Assembly (NCBI GenBank): GCA_964451785.1
Contig: CAYVJG010000052.1
Span: forward strand, 1 to 15,509
Length of the DNA: 15,509 nt
Direction: 5' to 3'
Source of the DNA: JAJYSO01 sp964451785
GTDB taxonomy: Bacteria; Bacteroidota; Bacteroidia; Flavobacteriales; Flavobacteriaceae
Shown here: positions 15,503 to 15,509 of the stretch, in pieces
Numbering within the stretch: the stretch's first letter is position 1
Layout of the letters: every line of letters starts with the position of its first letter
Notes under the pieces: model-generated
Database searches by the model: none
What the model saw: the letters and a program-made list of their open reading frames with translations, nothing else
Told to the model about the DNA's origin: nothing
Position numbers and translations under genes: made by a program

Positions 15503-15509
15503 TTTTATA

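Noticed and set aside
1..15509. CRISPR arrays, insertion sequences, tRNA or rRNA genes
   Set aside because: No regularly spaced repeats, transposase motifs, terminal repeats or tRNA-like cloverleaf sequences were seen in the gaps between genes.

Overview
The window looks like ordinary chromosome from a member of the Bacteroidota, most likely class Flavobacteriia. The evidence is an A+T-rich base composition, starts without a Shine-Dalgarno sequence, exact matches to the Bacteroidota -7 promoter element TAnnTTTG ahead of three transcription units, and typical gene families (GH97 glucosidase, secreted S9 peptidase, large secreted PIG-L deacetylase with an SSS symporter). I see no rRNA, tRNA, CRISPR array, insertion sequence or phage genes. 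Identifications come from reading motifs and comparing with remembered family members; no database search was run.

Left part (1-3616): the 3' end of an unrecognised gene meets a GH97 alpha-glucosidase head-to-tail across a bidirectional terminator. The glucosidase diverges from a GNAT acetyltransferase, which in turn converges on a small three-helix membrane protein.

Middle (3617-7348): a secreted S9 prolyl-oligopeptidase-type peptidase is followed by a 365-base stretch without a convincing gene. That stretch holds two adjacent inverted repeats that can pair in alternative ways. Next comes an XRE/S24 LexA-like repressor on the minus strand. Its upstream region carries two GGAAT-N-ATTCC palindromes and a perfect -7 element placed so close to the ATG that the mRNA is probably leaderless. 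A 12-bp perfect-stem terminator closes the next operon.

Methylcitrate operon (7349-11037, minus strand): prpB, prpC and prpD encode methylisocitrate lyase, 2-methylcitrate synthase and 2-methylcitrate dehydratase, which convert propionyl-CoA plus oxaloacetate to pyruvate plus succinate. The operon has a well-formed promoter (TTG-N17-TACTTTTG) and a leader of about 115 nt. No prpR, prpE, acnD or prpF is present in the window.

Right part (11142-15502, plus strand): a three-gene operon encodes a secreted 836-residue PIG-L-type deacetylase with a C-terminal GATase-like domain, a 37-residue single-helix membrane peptide, and an SSS-family sodium:solute symporter. The symporter has an unusually long, Gln/Ala-rich loop predicted to lie in the periplasm. 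Gaps of 4 and 3 nt between these genes suggest the three products work together. This is the least-described system in the window, plausibly deacetylation of an exported or environmental substrate coupled to uptake of a product.
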